Notes under the pieces: model-generated
What the model was told of the DNA's origin: nothing
Seen by the model: only the letters and a program-made list of their open reading frames with translations
Databases searched by the model: none
Program-made: the position numbers and the translations under genes
DNA from: Desulfuromonadales bacterium
GTDB taxonomy: Bacteria; Desulfobacterota; Desulfuromonadia; Desulfuromonadales; Syntrophotaleaceae
NCBI GenBank assembly: GCA_030154185.1
Contig: JASKKK010000023.1
Location: forward strand, 1 to 40,120
Reading direction: 5' to 3'
DNA length: 40,120 nucleotides
Shown: piece by piece, positions 8,494 through 16,682 of the stretch
Numbering within the stretch: position 1 is the first letter of the stretch
Layout of the letters: the number at the start of each line of letters is the position of its first letter

Positions 8494-10572
8494 CTACTCC
8501 TGTCTTTTAAGCTCGGAAAGAAGCTTACCGGTCAGATGGGAGGGGACCTCCTCATAATGGGAAAACTCCATGGTAAACATCCCCCGGTCCGAAGTCATGG
8601 AGCGCAGTTCCGGAGAGTATTTCAGCACTTCCGCCAAAGGCACCATAACATTGACCTGCTGATTTCCGGTTTGCGGGTCCATTCCAAGTACCTTCCCGCG
8701 TCGGGAGTTCATATCGCCGATGACGTCACCGACACATTCGTCCGGAACGGTGATCTCCATTTTCATGATGGGCTCCAACAACACCGGCGTTGCCATCTCG
8801 GCGCCTTTTTTGAAACCCATGGAACCGGCAATCTTGAAAGCCATTTCTGACGAATCGACCGTATGATAAGAACCGTCAAACAGGGTAACCTTGAAATCAA
8901 CGGTGGGGAAACCGGCCAGCACTCCGGAACGGGCCGCTTCGAAGATTCCTTTTTCAACCGCCGGAATATATTGGCGGGGTACGGCACCACCGACGATCTT
9001 ATCTTCGAATTGAAATCCTTCGCCCCGCTTCAACGGACTGAATTCGAGCCAGACATCCGCATACTGTCCGCGTCCTCCGGATTGCTTTTTATACTTGCTT
9101 TGCAACTTGGCCGTACCGCGCAGCGTCTCCCGATAGGGAACCTTGGGCTCCTTGAGTTCCACTTCGACATTGAACTTGCGTTTAAGCTTTTCGACGGTCA
9201 CCTCAACATGCATCTGCCCCATCCCCGATAGAATCAGTTCGTGGGTCTCTTCATCCCTCATGAGCTGCAGGGTAGGATCTTCTTCGACCAGGCGCTGCAA
9301 AGATGAATTAATTTTTTCTTCATCGTTTTTGCTGCGAGCTTCAAGGGCAAAAGAGATGACCGGTTTCAAAGCTTCCGGAAATTCGAGTCGAATGGGCTGT
9401 GCACCATCGCACAGCGTGTCTCCCGTAACCGTTTCCTTGAGTTTGGCCACAGCGACGATATCTCCCGGTCCGGCCTGTTCGACTGCCACCTGTTTCTTTC
9501 CGACCATTTTGAACAATTGGCCGATACGTTCGGTACACTCACGGTTGGCATTGCTGACGATCGAGTCGGATTTGAGGATCCCGGAGTAAACCCTCAGCAG
9601 ATTCAGCTTGCCGGTATAAGGATCGCTGATGGTTTTAAACACCAGGGCGGCAAAAGGGGCATCGGCAGCCGGTAAGCGTTCGGCCATTTCTTCCGTTTGC
9701 GGGTCCTGGCCGACACTTGCCGGGCGGTCTGCCGGAGACGGCAGACAACCATTAATCGCATCGAGCAGAAAAGGTACCCCCTTGTTGGCCGGTCCGCTGC
9801 CACACAGCACGGGCACGATCTCTCCGGCCAGTGTTGCCGTCCGCAGACCGGATCGGATCTCCTCCTCGCTCAGGTTGTCCTCTTCGAGATACTTTTCCAT
9901 CAGCACATCATCGGTCTCTGCAGCCGCTTCGACCAAGGCAATGCGCTGAATTTCAGCTTCTTCACGGAGTTCCTCGGGAATATCCGTCTGTTCCATCCCA
10001 CCTTTGGCATCATCGGTAAACAGATAGGCCTGCATGGAAATCAGATCGATGAGACCGCGGAAATCGTTCTCCGCACCTATGGGCAGTACCAAGGGGATTG
10101 CGCGTATCGACAGGGCTTCGGCCATGTTCGCCACGGCTTTGCCAAAATCGGCCCGCTCGCGATCCATCTTGCTGACGAATGCGACGGTGGGAAGCTTATA
10201 TTCACTCCCCCATTGCCAGATTTTCTGAGTCTGGGCTTTGACCCCGGAAATTGCCGACGCCAGCAACAGCAGGCCGTCGACCACGCGCAGGCAATTGCGC
10301 GTATCGTGCAGAAAGTTCGCATACCCCGGAGTATCGAGGACATGCAGTTCATGTTCTTTCCAGGGAAGAAAACAGGAACTGGCATCGATGGAACTGGTCC
10401 TCCGAATTTCCTCTGGCTGATGATCCATCAGTGAGCTGCCATCATCGACCCGCCCCAGCCGGTCCGTCACCCCGCTGCAGAACAGCATGGCCTCGACCAG
10501 GGAGGTCTTACCCGCCCCGCCATGCGCAACAACTCCAAAATTCCTCAACCTAGCCGTGTCGTACTTTCCCAT
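8494..10572 (-). CDS. Elongation factor G-like GTPase (EF-G2/FusA2 type paralogue)
   Basis: 692 residues from the ATG at 10572, which follows AAGGGAGAGACC; an upstream in-frame start at 10620 is less likely. All EF-G domains are present. The GTPase motifs are G1 AHGGAGKT (16-23), G3 DTPGYANF (from 80) and G4 SKMD (134-137). They depart from canonical EF-G: switch II has tyrosine 84 where EF-G has the GTPase-activating histidine, and G4 has Ser for Asn. This pattern matches the FusA2/EF-G-like branch, whose role in translation is less clear than that of EF-G1. The gene stands alone, not in a str (rpsL-rpsG-fusA-tuf) operon, which supports a paralogue. A main EF-G is expected elsewhere in the genome. 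Confidence 0.88.
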   Translation of the reverse strand: MGKYDTARLRNFGVVAHGGAGKTSLVEAMLFCSGVTDRLGRVDDGSSLMDHQPEEIRRTSSIDASSCFLPWKEHELHVLDTPGYANFLHDTRNCLRVVDGLLLLASAISGVKAQTQKIWQWGSEYKLPTVAFVSKMDRERADFGKAVANMAEALSIRAIPLVLPIGAENDFRGLIDLISMQAYLFTDDAKGGMEQTDIPEELREEAEIQRIALVEAAAETDDVLMEKYLEEDNLSEEEIRSGLRTATLAGEIVPVLCGSGPANKGVPFLLDAINGCLPSPADRPASVGQDPQTEEMAERLPAADAPFAALVFKTISDPYTGKLNLLRVYSGILKSDSIVSNANRECTERIGQLFKMVGKKQVAVEQAGPGDIVAVAKLKETVTGDTLCDGAQPIRLEFPEALKPVISFALEARSKNDEEKINSSLQRLVEEDPTLQLMRDEETHELILSGMGQMHVEVTVEKLKRKFNVEVELKEPKVPYRETLRGTAKLQSKYKKQSGGRGQYADVWLEFSPLKRGEGFQFEDKIVGGAVPRQYIPAVEKGIFEAARSGVLAGFPTVDFKVTLFDGSYHTVDSSEMAFKIAGSMGFKKGAEMATPVLLEPIMKMEITVPDECVGDVIGDMNSRRGKVLGMDPQTGNQQVNVMVPLAEVLKYSPELRSMTSDRGMFTMEFSHYEEVPSHLTGKLLSELKRQE

Positions 10573-10752
10573 GGTCTCTCCCTTCATTTTCCCCGCCGGG
10601 GGGAAGCGCGTGAGGATCACATCTCAGGAAACAACGCTGCGACGCATTAAGAACATCGCGGCCTATGACATCGTATCGACAGTCTTCTGCCGTTTTGAAC
10701 ATGAGGAAAATCTATTACCGGCTTGTCCGATGGACAGCCTTAATGGAGTATA

Positions 10753-11520
10753 TCACCCCTTGTTGCGCAGATAGAGGATACGCAATCCCTCCAGAGTCAA
10801 ATCGGGTTCCACCTCGTCTATGGCTTGGGTTTCATTGGCAATCAGTGTGGCCAGGCCACCGGTAGCAACAACCAGGGGATCGTCGCGAGTCTCCTTCTTC
10901 ATACGCCCGACGATACCGTCAACCAATCCGACATATCCGTAAAACAATCCCGCCTGAATACTGCTGACGGTATTTTTGGCGACCACCCCTGGTGGCCGGG
11001 CGACTTCAACCCGCGGCAATTTGCTGGCTTTTTCAAACAATGCGTCGGCACTGATTTTCAATCCAGGTGCAATGGCGCCTCCCTGATACTGGCCCTTTGC
11101 CGTGATGTAATCGAAAGTGGTTGCGGTACCGAAATCGACGACGATCAGGCTGCATTGCCAGCGGGCGAAAGCGGCTACGGCATTGACGATGCGATCGGCT
11201 CCCACCTCCCGGGGGTGTTCATAAAGAATCGGCATGCCGGTCTTGATCCCGGGCCCCACGACGTAGGGGGATCGTCCGACATATTTGCGGCACAGTGCCT
11301 CAATGGCATACAATGTCGGCGGTACCACACTCGATACGATGACATCCTCGATTGTGTCGAAGGTCTCCCCGGCCAGGCGCAACAATTCGTGCAACAGCAG
11401 GGCGTATTCATCGCCTGTCCGACCCTTGTCGGTGGTTATTCGCCAATTATATGCCAGAGTCTGGCCTTCATAAAGTCCAACAACGGTGTTGGTATTGCCG
11501 ACGTCGATAACCAGCAGCAT
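10753..11520 (-). CDS. coaX: Type III pantothenate kinase
   Basis: 255 residues, normal length. The N-terminal phosphate-binding [14 protein letters not shown] (6-19), the central [15 protein letters not shown] and the [11 protein letters not shown] motif are diagnostic of CoaX, an ASKHA-fold kinase that makes 4'-phosphopantothenate in the first committed step of CoA synthesis. A ribosome site AAAGGA lies six bases before the ATG. It is third in a nadC-birA-coaX set, an arrangement seen in related Geobacter-type genomes. Confidence 0.95.
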   Translation of the reverse strand: MLLVIDVGNTNTVVGLYEGQTLAYNWRITTDKGRTGDEYALLLHELLRLAGETFDTIEDVIVSSVVPPTLYAIEALCRKYVGRSPYVVGPGIKTGMPILYEHPREVGADRIVNAVAAFARWQCSLIVVDFGTATTFDYITAKGQYQGGAIAPGLKISADALFEKASKLPRVEVARPPGVVAKNTVSSIQAGLFYGYVGLVDGIVGRMKKETRDDPLVVATGGLATLIANETQAIDEVEPDLTLEGLRILYLRNKG

Positions 11521-11642
11521 AAGGTTCCTTTGAATTCTACGTTTTTTTCAGGCAGTGTCCAACCACGGGCCGCGAATGAACATCGGGAAAACAGCCCCTC
11601 CAAAACGTGCCTGAGGGAAACCGTTTTGCCGAAAACAAACCA

Positions 11643-12626
11643 TTACAAGGGCCGTACGTCGCCGGCCAGGACACGCTCCCGCCCCCCATCCGCCAGCTCC
11701 AGCAAAAGGGCACCATCACTGTCGAGCCCTTGTACGCACCCGACCACTCGACGATTTTGACAATCGACTTCCACCATGCAGCCGACCAGATGAAAATACT
11801 GCTGCCATGCGGCAAGCACGGGCTGGAACCCCTGGGCAAGATAAAGGGAGTAGAGACGATCCATATGACGCAACAGACAGCGGACAAAATCGAGACGCGA
11901 AACCCTGCGGCCGGTTTCCAACAACAGGGAGGTCGCAGGATAACGCAGATCGTCGGGGAACTGCCCTGCCTGCATATTCAGGTTGACCCCGATCCCCAGA
12001 ACCAGGTAGTGGATACGCTCGGTTTCGGCATCGAGTTCATTGAGCAGGCCAGCAATTTTACGGCCTTCTACCAGAACATCGTTGGGCCATTTGACTGTTG
12101 CGGTCAAGCCTCCGGTTTCGGATACGGTTTGAGCCACTGCCGCGGCCGACAGGAAGGTCATCTGACTGGCATAGCGGGGTGCCACAGGCGGACGCACCAC
12201 AATCGACGCATACAGATTGACGCCTCCCGGCGAGCACCAATGGCGTCCGAGACGCCCCCGGCCGGCCGTCTGGCGATCCGCAAGAACCACGGTACCTTCC
12301 TCCGCCCCGGCTTTACCGAGTTCGTGGGCACGCAGGTTGGTGGAATCGGTTTCGGCATAATAAATCACCTCCCGCCCGATACGCTCGGTTCCAAGCTCTG
12401 CCTGCACCTCGGCTGCCAGCAACAGATCCGGCGATTCCTGCAGACGATACCCCTTGGAGGGCACCGCTTCTATGGCATACCCCAGCAACCTCAACTGTTC
12501 GATTTTTTTCCAGATCGCGGTACGTGAAACCCCAAGAGCGCGACTTATCTGCGCGCCGGAGACAAATCCGTCTCCGGCAGATCGAAACAAAGCGAGTATG
12601 GTAGCGTGTGCATCCTGTCCGGTCAT
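11643..12626 (-). CDS. birA: Bifunctional biotin protein ligase / biotin operon repressor
   Basis: 327 residues. An N-terminal winged helix (about 15-60, with ISRALGVSRTAIWKKIEQL) precedes the catalytic domain: TDSTN (93-97), the biotinyl-AMP loop GRGRLGR (122-128), KWPNDV (179-184) and lysine 190 in GRKIAGLL. The C-terminal SH3-like cap is present. It attaches biotin to acceptor carboxylase domains, and the DNA-binding domain suggests repression of biotin genes as in the E. coli type. No biotin synthesis gene lies in the window. It follows nadC by 18 bases and is probably cotranscribed with it. Confidence 0.95.
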   Translation of the reverse strand: MTGQDAHATILALFRSAGDGFVSGAQISRALGVSRTAIWKKIEQLRLLGYAIEAVPSKGYRLQESPDLLLAAEVQAELGTERIGREVIYYAETDSTNLRAHELGKAGAEEGTVVLADRQTAGRGRLGRHWCSPGGVNLYASIVVRPPVAPRYASQMTFLSAAAVAQTVSETGGLTATVKWPNDVLVEGRKIAGLLNELDAETERIHYLVLGIGVNLNMQAGQFPDDLRYPATSLLLETGRRVSRLDFVRCLLRHMDRLYSLYLAQGFQPVLAAWQQYFHLVGCMVEVDCQNRRVVGCVQGLDSDGALLLELADGGRERVLAGDVRPL

Positions 12627-12644
12627 TGCATCCTGTTATTGCAA

Positions 12645-13469
12645 TTATTGAAATAGCATCGATATATCGACAGCCGGGCTTGAGTGCGTAAGAGCGCCAA
12701 CGGAAATCAGGTCGACACCGGTTTCGGCGATACCGCGTACCGTATCAAGAGTGACTCCGCCGGAAGCTTCGGTCAAAGCTTGCCCATCGACGAGATCGAC
12801 CGCCTGGCGCAACGTGTCGAGATCCATATTGTCCAGCATGATGACATCGGCCCCGGCCGCCAGAGCTTCTTCCACTTCGGCAAGGTTACGCGTTTCGACC
12901 TCGATGCGCAAAGTATGCGGCGCGGTTTCCCGCGCTCGAGCAACCGCAACGGCAATCCCTCCCGCAGCAGCAACGTGGTTTTCCTTGATCAGCACGCCAT
13001 CGTAAAGGGATGTACGATGATTGCGTCCGCCACCGGTCCGAACCGCGTATTTTTCCAGAACGCGCAGTCCCGGCGTCGTTTTACGCGTATCGACCACCGC
13101 CGCTGTGGTGCCTTCCAGCTCTTTTACGAAAGCGGCAGCGTGGGTGGCTATACCGCTCATACGCTGCAATAGATTGAGTGCGACGCGTTCGCCTTGCAAC
13201 AAAACACCTGCCTCGCCCTTAATCCACGCCAGAACGTCGCCACGCTGGACATGCCCGCCGTCTTCGCGCAACTTTTCAAAAGCCACCGAAGCATCCAGCA
13301 CGTTGAAGACCTCACGTGCCACATCGATACCTGCCAGCACAAAATCCTGTTTGGCAACCAACTCCGCCCGTGCCACGGTTCCAGGGGCAATGGTGGCCTG
13401 CGTGGTTATATCGCCAAGACCGATATCCTCCTGCAGGGCGGTCCGGACAATCCGATCTATTTCAAACAT
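12645..13469 (-). CDS. nadC: Nicotinate-nucleotide pyrophosphorylase (quinolinate phosphoribosyltransferase)
   Basis: 274 residues. Active-site motifs are visible: DTRKTTPGLR (127-136), lysine 140, RTGGGRNHR (144-152), LIKENH (160-165), and later VETRN and MLDNM. It converts quinolinate and PRPP to nicotinate mononucleotide in de novo NAD synthesis. GGAG lies six bases before the ATG. First gene of the nadC-birA-coaX run, divergent from the OmpA-type lipoprotein gene across about 200 bases. Confidence 0.96.
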   Translation of the reverse strand: MFEIDRIVRTALQEDIGLGDITTQATIAPGTVARAELVAKQDFVLAGIDVAREVFNVLDASVAFEKLREDGGHVQRGDVLAWIKGEAGVLLQGERVALNLLQRMSGIATHAAAFVKELEGTTAAVVDTRKTTPGLRVLEKYAVRTGGGRNHRTSLYDGVLIKENHVAAAGGIAVAVARARETAPHTLRIEVETRNLAEVEEALAAGADVIMLDNMDLDTLRQAVDLVDGQALTEASGGVTLDTVRGIAETGVDLISVGALTHSSPAVDISMLFQ

Positions 13470-13608
13470 GGTTATCTCCGGGGCAAATATAGAACAAATT
13501 TTACACCTGTAACTCCAACAGTTTATATATCATGGTCGGAGAAGCAGCCGCAACATATAAAGCCTTATTTGAATAATGTTTGGTCTTTACAACCGGACCC
13601 GATTCCGT

Positions 13609-13637
13609 TTGACAATGAGTGATAAATTTAACATGAT
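13609..13637 (+). promoter_or_regulatory. Sigma-70 promoter of the OmpA-type lipoprotein gene
   Basis: TTGACA (13609-13614), a 17-base spacer, then CATGAT (13632-13637). The start point would be near 13644, followed by AGGAGG at 13661 and the GTG start at 13674. Confidence 0.65.
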
Positions 13638-13673
13638 CTGAAATTCCCACAAAGGCAGACAGGAGGAGATACC

Positions 13674-14576
13674 GTGCAAACAACCCACAAACTCATCATA
13701 GCAGGCCTGGCAATGGCTGTACTCACCGCCGGATGTGTGAGTCAATCCGCCTTTCAACGCAAATCCGACGAAGCCCGGCACTACGCAACCTTGAGCAGCA
13801 ACCTCGAGCAGGATTACGCCAAACTCTTGAAACAACAGAAACAACTGGCCATTCGCTATGACGAAACAGCCCGCCAATTGGAAGACGTTCGCAGCGAAGC
13901 AGCGGCCTTAAGACAAGACAATCTGCGAGCCGAATCCGACATCGAACGCCTGGAAACAATCCTGGCTGACCGAAGTGCCGCAGCAGGCGAGGCCATGACC
14001 GAAATGCGTCACAAAATCGACCGGCTCGAGCAGGAAAAACGCCAACTGACCGTAAAGCTGGAACAGGAACAACTGGCGCGCCAAGCACGCATTGCCCAGC
14101 TGAAAACGACCTACGATGACCTGGTCGATAAGCTGGAAGACGAAATCGAACGCGGAGAAATCACGATTTCGGACCTTGAAGGGCGCCTCACCGTCAACAT
14201 GGTGGAAAAGATTCTGTTTGATTCCGGAAAAGCCGATATTAAACCTGCGGGTCTCAACGTCCTTCGCCGCATCGGCACCATTCTTAAAGACACCGCCGAC
14301 AAAACCATTCGGGTCGAAGGGCATACCGACAATGTGCCTATCAGTCCGCGTCTGCGGGATACCTATCCTTCCAACTGGGAACTGGCGACAGCCCGAGCCG
14401 GAAGCGTGGTACACTTTCTTCAGGACAACCTCGGCATTCCCGGAGAGCGTCTTTCCATCTGCGGATACGGACCCTACCGCCCCATTGCCGACAATGCCAC
14501 CGTCAAAGGACGATCTCAGAACCGTCGTATCCAGATCGTTCTCGTTCCCATGCAAACCGGGGCCCGCGACCAATAG
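13674..14576 (+). CDS. OmpA-family peptidoglycan-associated lipoprotein with coiled coil
   Basis: 300 residues starting at GTG 13674. The start is fixed by AGGAGGAG ending seven bases upstream. A lipoprotein signal ends in LTAGC (C21). Residues about 25-170 form a long charged coiled coil, and the C-terminal 120 residues are an OmpA/MotB-like peptidoglycan-binding domain (ILFDSGKADIKPAG, EGHTDNVPI, NWELATARA, GYGPYRP, SQNRRIQI). The product is therefore a lipid-anchored envelope protein spanning from membrane to cell wall. The coiled coil gives it reach across the periplasm. It is monocistronic, with its own promoter and terminator. Confidence 0.9.
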   Translation: MQTTHKLIIAGLAMAVLTAGCVSQSAFQRKSDEARHYATLSSNLEQDYAKLLKQQKQLAIRYDETARQLEDVRSEAAALRQDNLRAESDIERLETILADRSAAAGEAMTEMRHKIDRLEQEKRQLTVKLEQEQLARQARIAQLKTTYDDLVDKLEDEIERGEITISDLEGRLTVNMVEKILFDSGKADIKPAGLNVLRRIGTILKDTADKTIRVEGHTDNVPISPRLRDTYPSNWELATARAGSVVHFLQDNLGIPGERLSICGYGPYRPIADNATVKGRSQNRRIQIVLVPMQTGARDQ

Positions 14577-14632
14577 TCTCTCATACAAAAGCCGACAGAC
14601 CTGTCTCTGTCAGGCCTTTTCCGCAATAATCT

Positions 14633-14669
14633 AAAAAATGGCCGGACACTATCTGTCCGGCCATTTTTT
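14633..14669. terminator. Perfect bidirectional intrinsic terminator
   Basis: A 16-bp perfect inverted repeat (14633-14648 and 14654-14669; core TGGCCGGACA / TGTCCGGCCA) with a 5-base loop, flanked by A6 on one side and T6 on the other. It can end transcription both from the OmpA-type gene (+) and from the convergent PhoU-like gene (-). Confidence 0.85.
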
Positions 14670-14694
14670 AGCGTCAATAATTTCTGATCGATCG

Positions 14695-15342
14695 TCAAGA
14701 AGCGTCCTCGGACATCTGCGAGATCTGTTGCAACAATTTGGCGACAGATATTTCGTGTTGAGCCATAACCCGCAGACAATCGAGTATACCGAGGTAAAGC
14801 GGCGCAGCATGGGGCGTGCACAACCCCTCTATGAGACGTGCCTCATGATCGGTGGCGTACTCGATGCACTGACTGCACAGTTGCGGCCCCTTATCGTCAC
14901 TGATATAGGCTTTGAGAACTTCGTTGTCAGTCTTCAGAATATCAGCCAAGGCTCGCAGAATTTCCAGATGTCCCTTGAACAGTTCGTTGATCTGACTGCA
15001 GGCCTTGGGGGAAAAGGGAACGCCTTCGCTGATCTGACGCCGCAGCGGATGTACCAGTTCACTCAACGCTTCGGTCACGATCTGCAAATGCGACAGCACG
15101 CTGTGCAGTTTGATCGCTCCGACCTGTTCCTTGCCGGAGATTTCGGACAACAGACTGTCGATCCGCTCCGTCGCAAGGGCAATCTCTTCCTCGACAATCA
15201 CCTTGTGATGTTCCATTTCGGCCAGAACCTGCCGACACTGATGATTGAAAGCGCTGCGCGCCATTTCAACCATGATCGCCAGATTATCGACCACCGCTCC
15301 AAACAGATCAAGCTGATCCTTGACTGGTCCGCTAAATGGCAT
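14695..15342 (-). CDS. PhoU-like helical protein
   Basis: 215 residues from the ATG at 15342, preceded by GAGAGGGAC at good spacing; an in-frame ATG at 15393 has no such site. The protein is all-alpha, with long amphipathic helices such as VVDNLAIMVEMARSAF and IALATERIDSLLSEISG, reminiscent of PhoU or the PhoU-like tail of Na/Pi cotransporters, which bind metal clusters through acidic helix faces. No signal peptide. Two cysteines sit close together (LCSQC). There are no phosphate genes nearby, so the family call rests on fold impression only. Confidence 0.6.
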   Translation of the reverse strand: MPFSGPVKDQLDLFGAVVDNLAIMVEMARSAFNHQCRQVLAEMEHHKVIVEEEIALATERIDSLLSEISGKEQVGAIKLHSVLSHLQIVTEALSELVHPLRRQISEGVPFSPKACSQINELFKGHLEILRALADILKTDNEVLKAYISDDKGPQLCSQCIEYATDHEARLIEGLCTPHAAPLYLGILDCLRVMAQHEISVAKLLQQISQMSEDAS

Positions 15343-15453
15343 AAAAGTCCCTCTCGTTGGCGCCTTGGTTACCAATGCATTCAAACCAATCATACCAAAA
15401 CCTCAGGGACATGCTCCAGAAGATTCTAACGATTATGAAACCAGCAGGCCCCA

Positions 15454-15490
15454 AAAAAAAAGCGAGACGCAGACTCCTGAAATCGCCATC
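15454..15490 (-). terminator. Possible terminator after the DUF364 gene
   Basis: On the minus strand a short imperfect stem (GCGA ... TCGC) runs directly into a T9 tract about 60 bases past the DUF364 stop. The stem is weak; the U-tract is strong. Confidence 0.4.
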
Positions 15491-15520
15491 ATCGCATAAA
15501 CGGCAAAACCGAAGTGGTTT

Positions 15521-16276
15521 CTAGCCGTTCAAAAGCAAGGTTTCAAAGGCTACATATTTTTTCAGCAGAGGGGTCCCTCCCCCTTCTGAAACCACTCTTA
15601 ACACACCGTCGCAGTCGAGAACCCGTGCTCCGGAAACCTGCGTCAAAGGGGTGTCGGCAAACACCTTGGGGCACAAAGGAGCGGACGGGCCAAGCAATAT
15701 CACACTCCGGGGGGTTCCAAGAGAGGCCATCAAATTGTCCAGCGTACCGGTAATGAGGCTGGTGCCGGTTAAAATGGCGACGTCGCAGCAAGCCAGAACC
15801 CTTTTACCTTCCTCGGGAGACAATACGCCCGGGCGTGTGGAATCGAGTTCAATAATATCGAGTTGACACCCGACTTCCTGCAATTCTTTCACCAAGGGGC
15901 CGAAATATCCCACCATGGCAACATGACAGGCGGGGCTTATCTTCGCCGGCTCAAGAGCATTGACGTTTGTGGCGCCGGGATTGGGGCTGCCGGCAAGCAG
16001 AGCGTTTGCCGTGGCCACGCCAAGGGCACGCAAAATGGCGTTTTCTTCAACCAGGCCGGACAACATTTCCGAAGCCGGCTTTCCGGTTAAGGTCCCCGCA
16101 GTATGCAAATGGGTACAACCGCCATCGGTTCTCCTGGGTGTCCAGGCCAGACCGGCGTGGCCGTTATCGAGCTTCACCGCTGAATACCCCAAGCCGATGC
16201 GGACGTCCTCAACCCGTAGTTCAGCCGTCCTGGCAAGCAGATACTCCAACAGCCGCCGTTGAATGTTCAAACTCAT
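15521..16276 (-). CDS. DUF4213/DUF364 putative heavy-metal chelation protein
   Basis: 251 residues. The N-terminal part (about 1-100, with VRIGLGYSAVKL and GLAWTPRR) resembles DUF4213. The C-terminal part (115-250, with VAMVGYFGPLVKEL, STRPGVLSPEEGKRVLACCD and GTSLITGTLDNL) resembles DUF364, a Rossmann-like domain annotated as putative heavy-metal chelation. The biochemical role is unproven. The start is set by AAGGAGG eight bases upstream. A sigma-70-like promoter overlapped by a Fur-type box lies just upstream, which would fit iron-responsive control. It stands alone between the PhoU-like gene and a hairpin-rich stretch. Confidence 0.75.
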   Translation of the reverse strand: MSLNIQRRLLEYLLARTAELRVEDVRIGLGYSAVKLDNGHAGLAWTPRRTDGGCTHLHTAGTLTGKPASEMLSGLVEENAILRALGVATANALLAGSPNPGATNVNALEPAKISPACHVAMVGYFGPLVKELQEVGCQLDIIELDSTRPGVLSPEEGKRVLACCDVAILTGTSLITGTLDNLMASLGTPRSVILLGPSAPLCPKVFADTPLTQVSGARVLDCDGVLRVVSEGGGTPLLKKYVAFETLLLNG

Positions 16277-16319
16277 GACAACCTCCTTGAAAAGGCATAC
16301 TTAAGTGTTTGTTGCAGCT

Positions 16320-16348
16320 ATGATAATCATTAGAGCTTCGCAATGCAA
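16320..16348 (-). promoter_or_regulatory. Promoter of the DUF364 gene with overlapping Fur-like box
   Basis: Minus strand: TTGCAT (16343-16348), a 17-base spacer, TATCAT (16320-16325). Overlapping the -10 at 16321-16335 is TGATAATCATTAGAG. It matches the Fur 7-1-7 pattern TGATAATnATTATCA at 11 of 14 positions, with one half-site perfect. Binding here would block the promoter. Confidence 0.5.
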
Positions 16349-16389
16349 CCGGGTTTGAGAACATGCCACCATTTTTCTTTGTTTCAGGT

Positions 16390-16441
16390 AAAAAAGCGCC
16401 GCTGCAAAAAGCGATGGGATTGTATCGCTTTTTGCAGCGGC
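16390..16441 (-). terminator. Strong intrinsic terminator in a gene-free stretch
   Basis: An 18-bp perfect stem (16398-16415 with 16424-16441; core GCTGCAAAAAGCGAT) with an 8-base loop. On the minus strand it is followed two bases later by T6. It lies upstream of the DUF364 promoter and downstream of another terminator, so it must end a separate short transcript or a longer leader. Confidence 0.7.
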
Positions 16442-16600
16442 CAAATGGGTAAGGTGCAACAAGGTCGTCCTTCCAGACTGTCGCTGGAAAAAGGGAATGA
16501 TGCCAACCCGAACGAACCCTACATCGAGCTCTGAATCTCGATGTATAGCGACCTACATAACGAAGATTTGCACAGATAGTCTCAAGTTTCAACACCTTTT
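16390..16600 (-). ncRNA. Candidate small RNA or structured leader
   Basis: Between two minus-strand terminators lies about 200 bases with no protein gene but three hairpins in order: ACATCGAG/CTCGATGT (16521-16544), TTCCAG/CTGGAA (16480-16498), then the 18-bp terminator stem. This is the layout of an intergenic small RNA. No convincing promoter was found (TTGAAA near 16585 has only a poor -10), and no known riboswitch class was recognised. Confidence 0.28.
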
Positions 16601-16628
16601 TTAAAAACGGAGGTTATACAAAAGCAAA

Positions 16629-16654
16629 AAAGCCCCGGCTACCGGCCGGGGCTC
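16629..16654 (-). terminator. Terminator of the zip / outer-membrane protein operon
   Basis: A 9-bp GC stem (AGCCCCGGC / GCCGGGGCT) with a 5-base loop, followed on the minus strand by T6, starting about 30 bases past the stop at 16683. The other side reads CGTTTTT, so it may work in both directions. Confidence 0.85.
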
Positions 16655-16682
16655 GTTTTTCCTCTCTGAAATATCAGGTCGG

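Larger units (their letters stand above)
16277..16682. other. Gene-free stretch with promoter, Fur-like box and four hairpins
   Basis: About 400 bases without a credible protein gene. From right to left it holds the terminator of the outer-membrane gene (16629-16654), an 8-bp perfect hairpin (16521-16544), a 6-bp hairpin (16480-16498), an 18-bp perfect hairpin with a U-tract (16390-16441), and the promoter/Fur-like box of the DUF364 gene (16320-16348). Confidence 0.7.

Noticed and set aside
16441-16600. Molybdenum cofactor or other known riboswitch
   Set aside because: Hairpins are present, but no consensus core of a class I know could be matched.
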